Source of the DNA: Lutibacter sp.
GTDB taxonomy: Bacteria > Bacteroidota > Bacteroidia > Flavobacteriales > Flavobacteriaceae
DNA length: 64,000 bases
NCBI GenBank assembly: GCA_030694935.1
Contig: JAUYUA010000053.1
Coordinates: 1-64,000 of the forward strand
Direction: 5' to 3'
The notes under the pieces: generated by a model
Told to the model about the DNA's origin: nothing
The model's database searches: none
Seen by the model: the letters and a program-made list of their open reading frames with translations, nothing else
Position numbers and translations under genes: made by a program
In this document: positions 53,866-63,687 of the stretch, one piece after another
How positions within the stretch are numbered: position 1 is the stretch's first letter
Layout of the letters: every line of letters begins with the position of its first letter

Positions 53866-56800
53866 TTATTTTTTTTTCATTGCCTCATCAAGCGCTTTCA
53901 AAAATTCCAGCACAACCAATGGTTTGGTTAAATAAGCTTTGGCGCCGGCAGCCAATAAATTTGTTATTTGTTTTTGCGAGGTATCGGCACTTAATACAAC
54001 CACAGGAATATTTTTTGTTTTAGGTTCATTTTGCAACAATTTCAGCACTTCGCTGCCGTGTAAATCAGGCAAATCTAAATCGAGCAGAATAACGTTTGGC
54101 CTATAATCCAATGTCAGTTTTAGGACATCTTTACCGTACAAATTGGTGATTAATTTAATTGCTGGCCTATGTGTGTCTATAATTTGTTTAATCAATTGAA
54201 GATTTGAAATATTATTTTCTATGTACAAAAGTGTTCCCGTTTTAGTTGATTTGGCGGGAATTGCAGATATAATAATGGCTTCTTTTTCGTGTTGATTCAA
54301 CTGTCCTGCAATTTGGGGAAGTTCAATCCAAAATGTGCTTCCTTTTCCTAAAGTGCTTTCAACCCCAATGCCACCGTTCATAGCTTCAATCAATTTTTTG
54401 GTGACCGCCAATCCAAGTCCCGTTCCTGTCATATCTGAAATTTTTGTTTCTATGCGCACAAATGGCTTAAAAAGCTTGTTAATTGCATTTGCGGCAATTC
54501 CTTTTCCGGTATCCGTAATGCTAATTCTCACTTTTTCGTTTGGCATTTTTTCCGTTTTTATTTTAACCAAACCATTTTGATGATTGAATTTTAATGCATT
54601 GTTCAGAAGATTTAGCAACACTTGAATTAACTTTTGATAATCTGCCAAAACATATAAATTCTCCTCTTCTAAAATCTCCAATGCAAGTTCTATGTTGTTT
54701 TCTTTGGCAAAAGGTTGACACATTTCAATGGTTTCCAATAAAATGCCTTTAAGCTGAACGGGTTCTTGGGAGGTTATAATATTAGTGCTTTCTGTTTTTG
54801 AAAGCAACAACACATCATTTACTAAAGCAAGGAGCTGTTTTCCGCTTGTCATAATTTGATTGACACCTTTTTTGTGCTTTGGATCGAGTTCGCCCATTTC
54901 TAATAATTGCCCAAAACCCAATATGCTGTTTAGCGGTGTACGAAGTTCGTGGCTCACGCGTGAGAAAAATTCGTTTTTGGAAGCGATGGCGAGTTCTAAC
55001 TCAACTTTTGCAGTTGCCAGCTCAATTTCAGCCAGTTTGTGTGATTCAATTTCGTCGGCAAGGTTGTTATTCAACAAGGCCAGCTGTTGGGTTCTATCCT
55101 TAACTTTTTGTTCAAGAGAAGTGTTCAGGTTAAGGATTTCTATTTCTTGTTTTTTTTGTTTGGTGATGTCTCTGGCAATGCCAATAAAAGAAATTAGATT
55201 TTCGTTTTCATCATATACTGGCGAAGCGGAAAAGTTAATTGGGAATTCGGTACCGTCTTTTTTTATGCTGATTATTTCATTTTGCCAAGACCCATTTTGG
55301 ATGATCCCTTGCTTTATTTCATCAGATGTTTCAATTAGATGGTTTTTGGAGCGTAACATTTCAATGGGTTGACCAATAAGTTCTTCTTGTGAATAACCAA
55401 ACAACGCAACCAAGGATTTATTGACAAATTTAATGGTGTTGTCAATTTCAGTGATGCAAATACTGTCCTGGGAGCTTTCAATTGCCTGTGCAAGCAGTTT
55501 TATTTTTTCTTTGGCTTTCTTTTGTTCGGTGATGTCTCTTTTTATGGCAACAAATGAAGTTGCTTTTCCTTCATCATTCAGTATTGGCGAAATTGAAAGC
55601 GCAACAGGAAAATCTCTTCCGCCTTTGGTTATATTAAGGATTTCCCCCTGCCAACTTTGCTTTTTCTGTAATTGGGCCAGGATTTCTTTTAGCACTTCCG
55701 GGTTATTATTTTCCGAATGTATCACTTGAATAGGCTGGTTGATAATTTCTTCTGTTTGATAACCATAAGTTTTCAAAAAAGCATCATTAACATAATTAAT
55801 GACAAAATTTTCATTGGTGATTACAATGCATTCCAAGGTGTTTTGAACTGCCTTGGCAAGTATTTTTATTTTTTCTTCGGCTTGTTTTCGCAATGTAATG
55901 TCCTTAACAATTGCCTGTAAAAAAACTTCACCGTCAAGTGCTATTTTGTTTAAAGAAACTTCTGCGCAAAATAAGGATTTATCTAAATGACAATGCGTCC
56001 ATTCAAAATTTTGGGGTTTGCCATTTAATGCTGCATTGATAAATTCCATTCCTTTTTCTGAAGATAAACGGCCATCAGGTTGTTTTTTAGGAGAGAACTG
56101 AAAGGGTGAAGTTCCAAGAATATCTTCTTTTGTGCACCCAAATATTTTTTCGGTTTGGCCATTGCAGTCTAAAAAGGTTCCGTTTTTCATTATAAATATG
56201 GCGTCATTCAACGATTCATACAGTGTTCTATATTTTAGTTCACTTTTTTTAACTTCTTCTTTTGCTTTTTTTGTTTCGGTGATATCTATAAATGAACCAA
56301 TCCAGCGAACCGGATTTTTAGCCTTGTCATACGCTACAAATCCCCTGTCAAAAACAGTGGCATAGGAGCCATCAGCACGTTTAAAACGGTATTCGCCACT
56401 CCAGTTTTCCAGTTTTTCATCAAACACGTTTTGAATGCTTTGCAACATAGCCTCCAAATCTTTTGGGTGTATTTTTTCTTCCCAAAAATCCAAATCGGTT
56501 TTTGTAATTTCGGGTGGGTAATTATAGTAGCGATTAAGTGCTTCGCTCCACCAAACTTTGTTGGTTTTTAAATCCCAATCATAAATACAGTCGTTTGTGG
56601 CTTTTGCCACCATATTAAAGCGGTTGTTGAATTCAATTATTTTATTGGTGCTTTTGCGCAAAAAGCGTTCTAAAAAAAACCAAAGAAGTGACAATATGAG
56701 GACTAAAAAACCAAAATACCATTCGCTTTGTTTTACTTCTTGTTGCAGTTGCGCTTGCATTTTGTTGGCTTCCGCCTCGTGAAGCTTTATAAATGAGGAT

Positions 56801-57306
56801 AGTTCTTTGGCATAAATTTCTTTTTGTTTTTTATATGCGGCACTGTTTATAAGTGTTTGGGCTTCGGGCAGTTTTTTGTTTTTTACCAAATCAAAAACGC
56901 TATTTTCCATTACAACAAGCTTATAATAGGCATTATTGATTTCACTGATATTTTGGCTCGATTGTCCTGTGCTATCTAACAGCATCGCATTTTTAATGGC
57001 ATTGTCCAATTTTGTTTCAGCAAGCCGGTAGTGTTTTTCCCATTGCAAATCGCCGGTATTTGAAGCCATTAAAGCCGCATTTGTGAGAACTTCGTCGTAA
57101 AAAAGGATATTGGTGGCATAATTTCTGGCTAGTTGTGTGTGAACGGAACTTTCGAGTGCCTTGTCTATTACGTTTTTCACGTGAATTCCGAGCACAGCTG
57201 TTAAGGAAGCTGACAGCACAATTGAAAAAATCAAAAGGAATCTTGAATTTTTCGATTTATTAAGATTTAATGATTTCATTTTTTTTGTTTTATTATCCAT
57301 TTTCAT
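53866..57306 (-). CDS. Membrane multi-PAS hybrid histidine kinase with C-terminal receiver
   Basis: About 1146 residues from ATG 57306; the longer frame to 57333 begins with TTG inside the previous gene. Two membrane segments (about 20-40 and 195-215) enclose an extracytoplasmic helical sensor region. Four PAS domains follow, starting near MVAKATNDCIYDWDLKTNK, YRTLYESLNDAIFIMKNG, AVQNTLECIVITNENFVIN and AIESSQDSICITEIDNTI. The kinase core has EFFSRVSHELRTPLNSILGF, LNNALKFN, DTGKGIA and GTGLGLAVTK. The C-terminal receiver has ILLDLDLPDLHGSEVL and YLTKPL. It is a tandem paralogue of the upstream kinase. The ligand is unknown and no output domain is attached. Confidence 0.92.
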   Translation of the reverse strand: MKMDNKTKKMKSLNLNKSKNSRFLLIFSIVLSASLTAVLGIHVKNVIDKALESSVHTQLARNYATNILFYDEVLTNAALMASNTGDLQWEKHYRLAETKLDNAIKNAMLLDSTGQSSQNISEINNAYYKLVVMENSVFDLVKNKKLPEAQTLINSAAYKKQKEIYAKELSSFIKLHEAEANKMQAQLQQEVKQSEWYFGFLVLILSLLWFFLERFLRKSTNKIIEFNNRFNMVAKATNDCIYDWDLKTNKVWWSEALNRYYNYPPEITKTDLDFWEEKIHPKDLEAMLQSIQNVFDEKLENWSGEYRFKRADGSYATVFDRGFVAYDKAKNPVRWIGSFIDITETKKAKEEVKKSELKYRTLYESLNDAIFIMKNGTFLDCNGQTEKIFGCTKEDILGTSPFQFSPKKQPDGRLSSEKGMEFINAALNGKPQNFEWTHCHLDKSLFCAEVSLNKIALDGEVFLQAIVKDITLRKQAEEKIKILAKAVQNTLECIVITNENFVINYVNDAFLKTYGYQTEEIINQPIQVIHSENNNPEVLKEILAQLQKKQSWQGEILNITKGGRDFPVALSISPILNDEGKATSFVAIKRDITEQKKAKEKIKLLAQAIESSQDSICITEIDNTIKFVNKSLVALFGYSQEELIGQPIEMLRSKNHLIETSDEIKQGIIQNGSWQNEIISIKKDGTEFPINFSASPVYDENENLISFIGIARDITKQKKQEIEILNLNTSLEQKVKDRTQQLALLNNNLADEIESHKLAEIELATAKVELELAIASKNEFFSRVSHELRTPLNSILGFGQLLEMGELDPKHKKGVNQIMTSGKQLLALVNDVLLLSKTESTNIITSQEPVQLKGILLETIEMCQPFAKENNIELALEILEEENLYVLADYQKLIQVLLNLLNNALKFNHQNGLVKIKTEKMPNEKVRISITDTGKGIAANAINKLFKPFVRIETKISDMTGTGLGLAVTKKLIEAMNGGIGVESTLGKGSTFWIELPQIAGQLNQHEKEAIIISAIPAKSTKTGTLLYIENNISNLQLIKQIIDTHRPAIKLITNLYGKDVLKLTLDYRPNVILLDLDLPDLHGSEVLKLLQNEPKTKNIPVVVLSADTSQKQITNLLAAGAKAYLTKPLVVLEFLKALDEAMKKK

Positions 57307-57325
57307 CCTACACCTGCGCGGTTCA

Positions 57326-60300
57326 TCAGTCAATATTAATTACGCCATCTATCACTTTTAAAAACTCAAGCACATCCAACGGTTTGGTTAAATAGGCTTT
57401 AGCGCCTAATTTCAGCAATGTATTTATTTGTTTATCCATAGCATCGGCGCTTAAAATAATTACCGGAATCGATTTTGTTTTCACATTTTTTTTCAACAAT
57501 TCCAATACCTTGCTTCCGTGCATATCAGGTAAATCAAGGTCGAGCAAAATTAAACTTGGCTTATAATCAAATGCCAGCTTTAAAGTGTCTTTGCCATAGA
57601 AACCGGTGATGAGTTTAATATCCTGACGTTGCATTTCCAAAATTTGTTTTACCAATTCTTGGTTAGAAATATTGTCTTCAATGTATAAAATGGTTCCAGA
57701 TTTGTTTGTTAAATTCGATGGCATTTCATCAAAAACAACATCCATCAGGTGACTTTCTATCTGACTTATACTGCGCGGAAGTTCAATCCAAAAAGTGCTT
57801 CCTTTACCCACTTCACTTTCTATGCCAATGGTGCCGTCCATTGCTTCCGTCAATTTTTTTGAAACAGCCAATCCAAGTCCGGTTCCTTCCACTGCCGAAA
57901 TTTCTTTTCCAATGCGTTGAAATGGCGTAAAAAGTTTAGACAATTCTTCTTGGGCAATTCCTTTTCCGGTATCTGTGATGCTAATTCTAACTTTTTCATT
58001 TTTTGCGTTTTCCGCAGCTATTGTTACCAAACCGTCTTTAATATTGTATTTTATGGCGTTGTTAATAAGGTTCAGCAATACTTGTTTCAGCTTTTGATTG
58101 TCGGCTTTTACAAAAAGTTGCAGCGCATCAGTTTCCGTCAATTCAAGTTTGATATTATTTTCTATGGCAAGCGGATAAACAAGATCCAATGTTTCTAAAA
58201 GAAGGCCTTTAATCTCAACCGGTTCTATGGAGAGTGACAATTCACCCGCTTCAATCCTTGATAAATCAAGCACTTCATTAATTAAATTGAGTAAGTGTTT
58301 GCCGCTTTTCATAATGTGATCAACGCCTTTTTTATGGGTTGGATCAAGCTCTCCCATAATCATTAATTGGGTAAAACCAAGAATTGAATTTAACGGCGTG
58401 CGAAGTTCATGGCTCATACGCGACAAAAATTCACTTTTGGCAAGGTTGGCGCGTTCGGCTTCTGATTTGGCGTTTTTAATTTCTTCATCCGCTTTTTTAC
58501 GTTCGGTAATATCTATAATACTGGTTAAAATCATCATTTCATTATTGATGAGAATAGGATTCAACCCAACTTCAACCGGGATTTTAGTTCCGTCCTTTTT
58601 CAAACCGAATAAGTCGCGCCCTGCTCCCATATTGCGTGCTGTTGGGAGGGAAGTAAAGTTGGTACGGAAATCTAGATGACCAATTTCGACTGCATCGGGA
58701 ACTAATATTTCTATTTTATTCCCAATGAGTTCGTCGCGATTGTATCCGAAATAATTTTCCGTTTGCTGGTTGATTAATTGGATTATCCCGTTTGAACTAA
58801 CCAAAATAATAGCATTTGGGGATGATTCAACTACCAATTTAAATTTATCCTCTAACTGCTTCCGTTCCTCAATTTCATCCAGAAGATTTTTATTGGTTTC
58901 TGCAAGTTGTGCAGTTCTTAATTCTATTTTATTTTCGAGTTCCCTATTCAAATTAAGGATTTCTTCTTCGTCCTGTTTTCTTTCCGTAATATCCTGAAAA
59001 GTACCAAAGAGCCGCACGCATTTACCATTTTTGATAACCGCTTCCCCAATAGAACGAACCCATAAGTTGTTGCCTTTGGCGGTGGTGAATTGTGCATCTA
59101 TATCATAAGGCAAACCTTCTTCCGTAGCGCGTTGTACCGCTTTAGTGATGATAGGGCGGTCTTTGGGTGCGTAAAAGTTAATGGCGTTTTCAACATCAGG
59201 TTTAACAGAAGGATCAATTTCGTAAATGTGGTAGGTTTCCGGTGACCAAGTTAACTCCATGGTTTGCAAATCAAGATCCCAGCCGCCTACTTTTGCCATT
59301 TTACCAGTTCGCAGTAAAAGTGCTTCGTTTCGGTTTAACTTCTCTTCTGCCTCTTTACGTTGCTTTTCATTTTCAAGGAATTCAACGCCAAAGGAAATAT
59401 CCATTGCCAATTCATCGAGCAATTTTACTTCGGTTTCATCAAAGAAAAATAATTCAGGTGAATAGAGCATAAAACAACCAATTGTTTCTCCAAAAACTTT
59501 AATGGGAAAAGCAGCGGATGATTTATAATCTTGTTTTATGGCATTTTCGCGCCAAGGAATCATTTTGGGATCGTTGGCGATATCATTTGATACAATATGA
59601 ACCCCCAATTTTATGGATTGTCCAGTTGGGCCATTGCTGTATTTTTCATCATTTAAATCGATATTGACAGTTTTAAGATAACCATCTTCAAACCCGGCAG
59701 AAGAAACGGCTTTCACTTTATTTGAGGATTTATCAACCATTCCTATCCAAGCCATTTTAAATTTTCCGTCTTCCACTGCAATGCGACAGGTTTCATCGAA
59801 AATGGTTTGTGCATCATTTACGCGCACAATGGTTTGATTGATATTGCTGAGTACCGCATAAATACGATTTAATTTTTGCATTTCTTTTGCAGCTGCTCTG
59901 CTTTCGGAAATATTTTTAATTTGTGAAATGAAATATAAAGGAGCGCCTTTATCATCATTTACCAGCGAAACACTTAAAGAAACCCAAATAATGGACCCAT
60001 TTTTATGGAAGTATCTTTTCTCCATCGTATAAGTCGATATTTCCCCTTTAAGCACTTGATTTACATAGTCCAAGTCTTCTTTTAAATCATCTGGATGTGT
60101 AATGTCCTTAAATGTTTTTGATAAGAGTTCTTCTTCGGAATAGCCTACAATGTCGCAGACAGCCTTATTCACTTTTAACCATTTGCCTTCGGGCGATATT
60201 AACGCGATGCCAATTGGGGAATGATGAAATGAGTTTTTAAACTTTTCTTCGCTTAATTTTAAAAGGTTCTCTGCATTTTTGCGTTCGGTAACGTCGAGCA

Positions 60301-61951
60301 ACATCCCTGTTATCTTGTCATTTTTTAATTTTGCGCTAATAATAACCGACTTTTTGTTTGAATGTTTACTGATAAACTCATATTCAACTTGGTTTACTTG
60401 TCCTGCACTTTGCAGTTCCTCCATCAATTTTTTTCGATCGGAATGATTTTTATAAAGCGCTGAAACGTTTACTGACATTAGGTCTGATACAGAATCATAT
60501 TCCATTTGTTTGGCAAAAGCCTCATTTGCATAAAGTAATTCTCCTTTCAGGTTTGAGCTGTAAACGCCAACCAAAGAATTTTCAATAAGATTTCTGTATT
60601 TTTCTTCTGAAATAGAGAGTTCGGCAGTGCGTTCACTGATTTTGCATTCAAGTTCTTCATTAAGGTTTTGCAAAAGTTTTTCTGCTTTTCTTTTTCCGGA
60701 CAGGTCTTTTAAAACGAAAATAAATATCAAAGCCAATAAAACAATTTGAATAAAAAGACTTAACGAAATAATTATAAACGTATTGGAAATATTAAGGGAT
60801 ATATTTTCATTTTTAATTTTCAATTGGCTGTTTTCTTCAGCAATCATTTGTGAAATAAGTGCCTCAATTTTATCGTTAATTCGTTTGCCTTTTAGTGTTG
60901 AAAAAAGGGCTTCTGAGGCAATTTTCCCGGTTGTTTTATGGGTTTCAACCAATAATTCTGAAAATTCTATACGTTCTTTCAGCAATTGATCCAGAGAAAT
61001 TAAAGCTTCTTGCCGTGCCGGATTATTAATTGTAAGTGCTTTTAATTTTTTTGTGGATTCTATAATATTTATTTTATTTTGCTGATGGTTTTCAAGAAAA
61101 ATTTCATTATTTGAAAGTATAAATCCACGCGCATTTGATGCTAACTCACTGGTATTGGAGGTTATTTTATTGATTTCCCCTTTTACGACTTCTGTATTAA
61201 TCACCAAATCGGAGGCATCAACTATAGATCGAATACTTGAGATTGAATTGAGTGACACAAAGAGAATAACCACAAATGAAACTGTAATGCTGGAAAATAA
61301 TTTCCTTTCAATGGTAATGCTGTTTTTGGAATCGTGATACATCGTAAACAATATGCCTACAAATAGAAATGTAAAAATGATGGAAGCGCTAAATGCCATT
61401 TTGGTGTAATACAAAAGTCCAGTCATTTGAGAAATTCCAAAAACGTAACCAATAATTCCAAAAACGCTGATGCAAATTGCCAGCGTAATAAAAAATAGCA
61501 CCAATAAATTGTTTTTTGTTTTATTAAAAGAGATGAATAACAAGGTGATGCCCAGCAAAATAAAATTTAAGGAGGTATTGGGTGCCATTCGAACTGAATC
61601 AAATGTTTTAATTGTGATTGTCGCTTCATTAAAAAGTAATTCATCAATACCCAAATTGATATTGAAAAGGTCTTGTGACAAAACCAAAGCACCAAGCATT
61701 ATAGTTGCGAAAGAAAAGATGCGCGACCAATACAATTTAATTTTTTGATTTTTTTGCTGTAAAAAAACAAGCGCCAAACCGGTAAAAATAAAACTAAGCG
61801 CAGTATTTGCTTTCATAGTAACGCCCATTAAACCTAAAGTTTTGAGCGTATTACTGTTTAATTGCCAGCCTATAAGCACCAAAATACCGGCAAGGGCAGC
61901 CATAATTCCGGCAATGTAAGCTACAGATAATTGTGAAGTTTTAGGAACCAT
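57326..61951 (-). CDS. Very large hybrid histidine kinase (7TM-like, CHASE3, PAS, GAF, receiver)
   Basis: 1541 residues. About seven or eight membrane segments fill residues 1-250. A helical CHASE3-like region (about 250-385) and another helix near 390-415 follow. Then come PAS (EEKYRNLIENSLVGVYSSNL), PAS (FHHSPIGIALISPEGKWLKV), GAF (RIYAVLSNINQTIVRVNDAQ), PAS (MAKVGGWDLDLQTMELTWSP) and PAS (FKLVVESSPNAIILVSSNGI). The kinase core has EFLSRMSHELRTPLNSILGF and GTGLGLAVSKKL, and the receiver has ILLDLDLPDMHGSKVLELLK. It is the first of three signalling genes in one transcript. No HPt or DNA-binding partner is seen. The N-terminal membrane domain is not one I can name. Confidence 0.92.
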   Translation of the reverse strand: MVPKTSQLSVAYIAGIMAALAGILVLIGWQLNSNTLKTLGLMGVTMKANTALSFIFTGLALVFLQQKNQKIKLYWSRIFSFATIMLGALVLSQDLFNINLGIDELLFNEATITIKTFDSVRMAPNTSLNFILLGITLLFISFNKTKNNLLVLFFITLAICISVFGIIGYVFGISQMTGLLYYTKMAFSASIIFTFLFVGILFTMYHDSKNSITIERKLFSSITVSFVVILFVSLNSISSIRSIVDASDLVINTEVVKGEINKITSNTSELASNARGFILSNNEIFLENHQQNKINIIESTKKLKALTINNPARQEALISLDQLLKERIEFSELLVETHKTTGKIASEALFSTLKGKRINDKIEALISQMIAEENSQLKIKNENISLNISNTFIIISLSLFIQIVLLALIFIFVLKDLSGKRKAEKLLQNLNEELECKISERTAELSISEEKYRNLIENSLVGVYSSNLKGELLYANEAFAKQMEYDSVSDLMSVNVSALYKNHSDRKKLMEELQSAGQVNQVEYEFISKHSNKKSVIISAKLKNDKITGMLLDVTERKNAENLLKLSEEKFKNSFHHSPIGIALISPEGKWLKVNKAVCDIVGYSEEELLSKTFKDITHPDDLKEDLDYVNQVLKGEISTYTMEKRYFHKNGSIIWVSLSVSLVNDDKGAPLYFISQIKNISESRAAAKEMQKLNRIYAVLSNINQTIVRVNDAQTIFDETCRIAVEDGKFKMAWIGMVDKSSNKVKAVSSAGFEDGYLKTVNIDLNDEKYSNGPTGQSIKLGVHIVSNDIANDPKMIPWRENAIKQDYKSSAAFPIKVFGETIGCFMLYSPELFFFDETEVKLLDELAMDISFGVEFLENEKQRKEAEEKLNRNEALLLRTGKMAKVGGWDLDLQTMELTWSPETYHIYEIDPSVKPDVENAINFYAPKDRPIITKAVQRATEEGLPYDIDAQFTTAKGNNLWVRSIGEAVIKNGKCVRLFGTFQDITERKQDEEEILNLNRELENKIELRTAQLAETNKNLLDEIEERKQLEDKFKLVVESSPNAIILVSSNGIIQLINQQTENYFGYNRDELIGNKIEILVPDAVEIGHLDFRTNFTSLPTARNMGAGRDLFGLKKDGTKIPVEVGLNPILINNEMMILTSIIDITERKKADEEIKNAKSEAERANLAKSEFLSRMSHELRTPLNSILGFTQLMIMGELDPTHKKGVDHIMKSGKHLLNLINEVLDLSRIEAGELSLSIEPVEIKGLLLETLDLVYPLAIENNIKLELTETDALQLFVKADNQKLKQVLLNLINNAIKYNIKDGLVTIAAENAKNEKVRISITDTGKGIAQEELSKLFTPFQRIGKEISAVEGTGLGLAVSKKLTEAMDGTIGIESEVGKGSTFWIELPRSISQIESHLMDVVFDEMPSNLTNKSGTILYIEDNISNQELVKQILEMQRQDIKLITGFYGKDTLKLAFDYKPSLILLDLDLPDMHGSKVLELLKKNVKTKSIPVIILSADAMDKQINTLLKLGAKAYLTKPLDVLEFLKVIDGVINID

Positions 61952-62525
61952 ATTTTAGGAATAAGTAATCATTTCTTTTTATAGCATATTAAATAGTTAC
62001 AATTTTTATAGACAATAATTTTTTGTCAATTCGAAGGATTTTCGAAAGAAAATCTTATCGAGAACAGGAAATTATTGTTAAAAACGGTTCGTGATACATT
62101 TTTTGTTTCGTTTCACTACGCATAAAAACGCTCGAACTTACGTTTTTTAATAATTGCACCAGCAGGTTTCTATTTATAAAATTTTTGCAGAAACAATTTT
62201 TTTGACGAAAGGAAAAACTGTAAAATTTATTCCATTTTGATAATAATCGACATCAAGGTAAGCATTAATTATTTGTAAATGGCATAAATAACTTAAAAAG
62301 AACCATTTAAAAAAATGTAGTTTCAATGTTGTCCGATATAAATCCATTACATTTAATAAATCTCAATCTAAACGGGACTTAACAATCAGGTTGCCCCGAA
62401 GGGGCTTGTATTTAATGAAAATCTATTTTCTACAGACAGGTCGTCCCTCTGGGACTAAAAAAGCTCCGTAAGAGCGAAATGTTTGTAGAAAAATAAAAAA
62501 ATTCAGTATTTAAAGCCCCATCGGG

Positions 62526-62662
62526 GCAATGTCATTAAGTTAAGCTTTTAACGCCCAATTTTTGTCCTTCCGAGGAGTCGAGGAATCCCATCATAAGCGC
62601 TCATTTATTGCGATTCCTCCTTTGTCGGAATGACAAATATTTCCTTAACTTAATGACATTGC
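62526..62662. mobile_element. 137-bp palindromic element with 19-bp perfect terminal repeats
   Basis: GCAATGTCATTAAGTTAAG (62526-62544) is exactly complementary to 62644-62662. Inside, a TTTGTCCTTCCGAGGAG-type arm and a GATTCCTCCTTTGTCGGAATG-like arm are again roughly inverted. The whole could fold into one long hairpin. It appears to sit within the GCCCC...GGGGC repeat, whose words resume at 62661 (GCCCTTCGGGGC). Confidence 0.65.
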
Positions 62663-62862
62663 CCTTCGGGGCGACCTGTTTGTATTGAAAAATTTAACCA
62701 GACAATAATTATGTGGTTTAATGAAGCGTAATTGATGGAAAATCTCTGCTAGCGAGCGCTTTTTACTCGTGATTTTATGAATTTTATGAGCAAAATCAAG
62801 TGTTGGAAACTTGCGCTTGTTGGAGCATAAAGCAACAGGTCTAAAAAATTCAAAATTTCACT

Positions 62863-62870
62863 TATCTTTG
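62863..62870 (+). promoter_or_regulatory. -7 box for the DUF502 gene
   Basis: TATCTTTG fits TAnnTTTG and lies about 45 bp before the ATG at 62916. No clear -33 TTG is visible. Confidence 0.4.
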
Positions 62871-62915
62871 AATTGTGCAAATACTGCCAAATACCAATCA
62901 AATTATTAAGATATC

Positions 62916-63494
62916 ATGATGAAAAGATTAGCCAATTATTTACTGGAAGGTTTATTGTATATCGCGCCATTAAGTATTACAGCTTATATTATTTACGCGG
63001 TTTTTATGTTTATGGATAATTTATCCCAAGATTTAATTTTTGAATTATTTGCAATCAAAATTCCGGGTTTGGGCGTTTTGGCCTTGCTCATATTTTTAAT
63101 TTTTATTGGTTTTATTGGAAGAACTTTTATTGCGCAGCCTTTAAAACAGGTATTTCAAAATGTGATTGGCAGAATTCCTTTGGTGAAATTTGTGTATTCG
63201 GCTTTTAACGATTTGTTTTCGGCTTTTGTGGGCAAAGAAAAAAAATTCAACCAACCGGTTTTGGTGAAAGTGAATTTAATTTCCGATCTCGAAAAAATTG
63301 GCTTTATCACCGAAGAAAATTTAGCAATTTTGGGTGAAATGGATAAAGTGGCGGTATATTTTCCGCATTCTTACAATTTTTCGGGCGAGTTGTTTATTGT
63401 GCCAAAAGCCAATATAAAACCATTGAACATCAGCTCAAGTGATGTGATGAAATTTGTGATTTCTGCCGGATTGACGGGGTGGGAAAAGCCATAA
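62916..63494 (+). CDS. DUF502-family membrane protein
   Basis: 192 residues; the ATG at 62919 is equally possible. Two membrane segments are seen: LLYIAPLSITAYIIYAVFMF (about 14-33) and VLALLIFLIFIGFIGRTFIA (about 54-73). IPLVKFVYSAFNDLFSAFVG (about 88-107) and AVYFPHSYNFSGELFIVPKA (about 147-166) are conserved in DUF502 proteins, and SDVMKFVISAGL near the end is typical. The function of the family is unknown; a role at the cell envelope is assumed. It stands alone with its own promoter-like box. Confidence 0.88.
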   Translation: MMKRLANYLLEGLLYIAPLSITAYIIYAVFMFMDNLSQDLIFELFAIKIPGLGVLALLIFLIFIGFIGRTFIAQPLKQVFQNVIGRIPLVKFVYSAFNDLFSAFVGKEKKFNQPVLVKVNLISDLEKIGFITEENLAILGEMDKVAVYFPHSYNFSGELFIVPKANIKPLNISSSDVMKFVISAGLTGWEKP

Positions 63495-63518
63495 TGGGGT
63501 AATTATTATAATTCATAG

Positions 63519-63619
63519 CCCACGATTTAAATCGTGGGTTATGAGTTAAAGCCCACGATTTAAATCGTGGGTTATGAGGTTATGAATTATGAGTTAAAGC
63601 CCACGATTTATATCGTGGG
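63519..63619. repeat. Three REP-like hairpins
   Basis: CCCACGATTTAAATCGTGGG occurs at 63519-63538 and 63552-63571, and a variant with TATA in the centre (CCCACGATTTATATCGTGGG) at 63600-63619. They are separated by TTATGAGTTAAAG words. The 193-bp gap between the convergent genes is essentially filled by them. They may end transcription from both sides, and match a REP/BIME style. Confidence 0.85.
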
Positions 63620-63687
63620 TTATGAATTAAATGTATTATTTTTGAAATTTAAAAACAAAACCGCCTAAAAAATCCTTGCGTTTAAAT

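Larger units (their letters stand above)
61952..62915. other. 964-bp intergenic region dense in hairpins
   Basis: No gene is visible. 62012-62078 is a long imperfect hairpin (ACAATAATTT with AAATTATTGT outside; GATTTTC GAAA GAAAATC at the tip). 62393-62475 holds GCCCCGAAGGGGC, GTCCCTCTGGGAC and GCTCCGTAAGAGC palindromes of a REP-like family. 62515-62527 is GCCCCATCGGGGC, followed by a separate element with 19-bp inverted ends (62526-62662). Confidence 0.7.
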
